Of a stretch of 64,000 nt of DNA, positions 62,981-64,000 are shown piece after piece. Where the stretch lies: assembly GCA_003586115.2 (NCBI GenBank), contig QVOM02000034.1:128375936-128439935 (forward strand), read 5' to 3'. How positions within the stretch are numbered: the first letter of the stretch is position 1; each line of letters starts with the position of its first letter. This stretch comes from Salvator merianae. Taxonomy: Eukaryota > Chordata > Lepidosauria > Squamata > Teiidae. Below the pieces are notes generated by a model, which made no database searches, was not told the origin of the DNA, and saw nothing but the letters and a program-made list of their open reading frames with translations. The position numbers and the translations under genes are program-made.

Positions 62981-63540
62981 TTCCAACATGAAAGTATCAG
63001 AAAAACGTTTCTTATGCAAATCACAAATCTTTAGCTAGATATCACAAATACACATACCACTGTTTTTGTACAATGGTTTTATCTACTTCTATTCATTCTT
63101 TTCCAGTACTGACAAAAATATTTATCATCTTCATATTCCCTAGATACTTTATTTTTCTACACATATGCAGACTGAGAACTTTTAACTTTCAATATACCAT
63201 TTCCTACATTAGCGAGAAGCCTCATTTTTTTCAAACACAAAATAACTTCTGTCCACACTATTTTATAGAACATTATGGTGTAAGACATGAATGACTCTTG
63301 CAAGCCAAAACTATAATATCAATGAACACATTACTAAAGGATGAAATCCGGTAAGACAACAGCAAATTTTCAGCAAGGCAAAGCTGATAAACCACTACTA
63401 CTAACACTTTCCAGTATGAAACCAGACTGTTCTGTTTTCATTTTGAGCTCATTACTGCAGTAACACTTACTTGGACAACTGGTAAGCAAGTGATACCAAG
63501 CTCCACTAACAACTTCAGTCTGGATATCTCAACTACATAT

Positions 63541-63699
63541 GAGTTGTTGTTGTTGGGTATTACAGAGTTGTGGACAACTCCTGGTTGACTGCATGGGCTC
63601 CTCCATGGGTAACTCTATGCAGTTTTCTTGTATACTTTTGGGGAGAGGTCGGGGATTGAACCAGCAACCCTCTGCTTTCCAGGCAGTTTGCTCTAACAC
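63541..63699 (-). mobile_element. tRNA-derived SINE, minus strand, 5' end missing
   Basis: Body and B box (ggttcaatcccc on the minus strand) match the SINE at 7140-7327. The sequence breaks off inside the A box at about 63698. The tail at the left ends in a run of caacaa triplets on the minus strand, like the BovB 3' tail. Confidence 0.78.
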
Positions 63700-64000
63700 T
63701 CCCTGTGAAATAGTAGGGTAACCAGGTATGCTAGCTCCATCTGAGTTGAGCTTCTACCTTATACTTTAAAAAAACAACAACCCAAACACTGATAAACTAG
63801 TTTCAATTCATGTACACAGAACCAAACAGCAACAGAGCATACGCACACATCAAAAGCTAATTTGTGTGTTGAGTCAGAAAGGATACAAAGAGCACATTCT
63901 TTGTGGCTGCTACCAGCTTTTGAACATTTGTCACAGAAGACCCCTTCATTTGCCATGCCCCACATTGTAAACCAGTATGATGATATGAATATTTAAATTT

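Larger units (their letters stand above)
1..64000 (-). other. LAMC1: Part of the LAMC1 transcription unit (exons 2-10 and flanking introns)
   Basis: The whole window appears to lie inside one gene read on the minus strand. Nine exons, in the order expected for laminin gamma-1, run from 28225 down to 2755. Their splice phases are compatible at every junction: exon 2 ends in phase 0, exons 3, 6, 7 and 10 end two bases into a codon, and exons 4, 5, 8 and 9 end one base in. Laminin gamma-1 is a secreted basement-membrane chain. It joins an alpha and a beta chain through a C-terminal coiled coil, and its N-terminal LN domain takes part in network polymerisation. The exons here encode about 486 residues. 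The signal peptide, the later LE repeats including the nidogen-binding one, and the coiled coil are outside the window. The residues match gamma-1 closely, and better than I would expect for gamma-2 or gamma-3. Confidence 0.95.
28226..64000 (-). other. LAMC1 intron 1 (partial, at least 35.8 kb)
   Basis: No exon is visible between exon 2 and the right edge, and there is no GC-rich first exon or CpG island in the window. A very long first intron fits LAMC1 in other vertebrates. The recognised content is listed as separate entries. Stretches in which I see nothing worth naming are 28226-30830, 31960-33190, 34290-36540, 36970-38240, 39800-41360, 41530-45040, 45090-46950, 47400-49020, 50330-52880, 55100-55970, 56420-59080 and 61190-61590. 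Near 48000-48660 an A-rich end (gcataaaaaataacaataaa) could be an old L1-type tail, but I cannot support it. Confidence 0.8.

Noticed and set aside
50000..64000. LAMC1 exon 1 or promoter
   Set aside because: No signal-peptide frame, no start of the LN domain and no GC-rich first exon are seen; it must lie further right.
1..64000. CRISPR array, operon or bacterial defence system
   Set aside because: The window is vertebrate intron and exon sequence; no regularly spaced repeats with unique spacers and no prokaryotic gene organisation occur.

Overview
The window is vertebrate nuclear DNA, most likely from a squamate reptile (lizard, gecko or snake). The evidence is a conserved laminin gene split by long AT-rich introns and a repeat load typical of squamates: CR1 LINEs with an 8-bp 3' satellite tail, a decayed BovB/RTE LINE, L2-type LINE pieces, tRNA-derived SINEs, a Tc1 transposon, a Penelope-like relic and several palindromic MITE-like elements. 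I cannot fix the species from sequence alone.

The only host gene I can support is LAMC1 (laminin subunit gamma-1), transcribed right to left on the minus strand. Nine internal coding exons are visible and numbered here by homology to vertebrate LAMC1: exon 2 (27921-28225), 3 (21896-22026), 4 (17214-17380), 5 (9764-9952), 6 (6629-6746), 7 (6446-6544), 8 (5203-5339), 9 (3061-3183) and 10 (2755-2944). All have GT/AG borders and the reading phases join without a break. They encode most of the laminin N-terminal domain, the first group of LE (laminin EGF-like) repeats and the first part of the L4 domain. Exon 1 (signal peptide and start of the LN domain) lies beyond the right edge and exon 11 beyond the left edge.

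The layout from left to right is as follows. 1-2754 is the start of intron 10, without recognised content. 2755-6746 holds exons 10-6, with a dead Tc1 transposon in intron 8 and a LINE remnant in intron 7. Intron 5 (6747-9763) carries a tRNA-SINE, a Penelope-like palindromic relic with hammerhead-like cores and a second decayed SINE. Intron 4 (9953-17213) carries a nearly intact 5'-truncated CR1 and an almost identical CR1 3' fragment in the opposite orientation. Intron 3 (17381-21895) is more than half BovB. Intron 2 (22027-27920) is largely without recognised content. From 28226 to the right edge is at least 35.8 kb of intron 1, a mosaic of MITE-like palindromes, L2/CR1 fragments, SINEs and simple repeats.

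No RNA gene of the host, CRISPR array, operon or second protein-coding gene was seen. The nearest things to unusual biology are the divergent hammerhead-like motifs at 8819-8999, a set of palindromic element families that recur through intron 1, a 52-bp direct repeat bracketing an 840-bp block at 59526-60467, and a 398-bp near-identical inverted CR1 pair within one intron.
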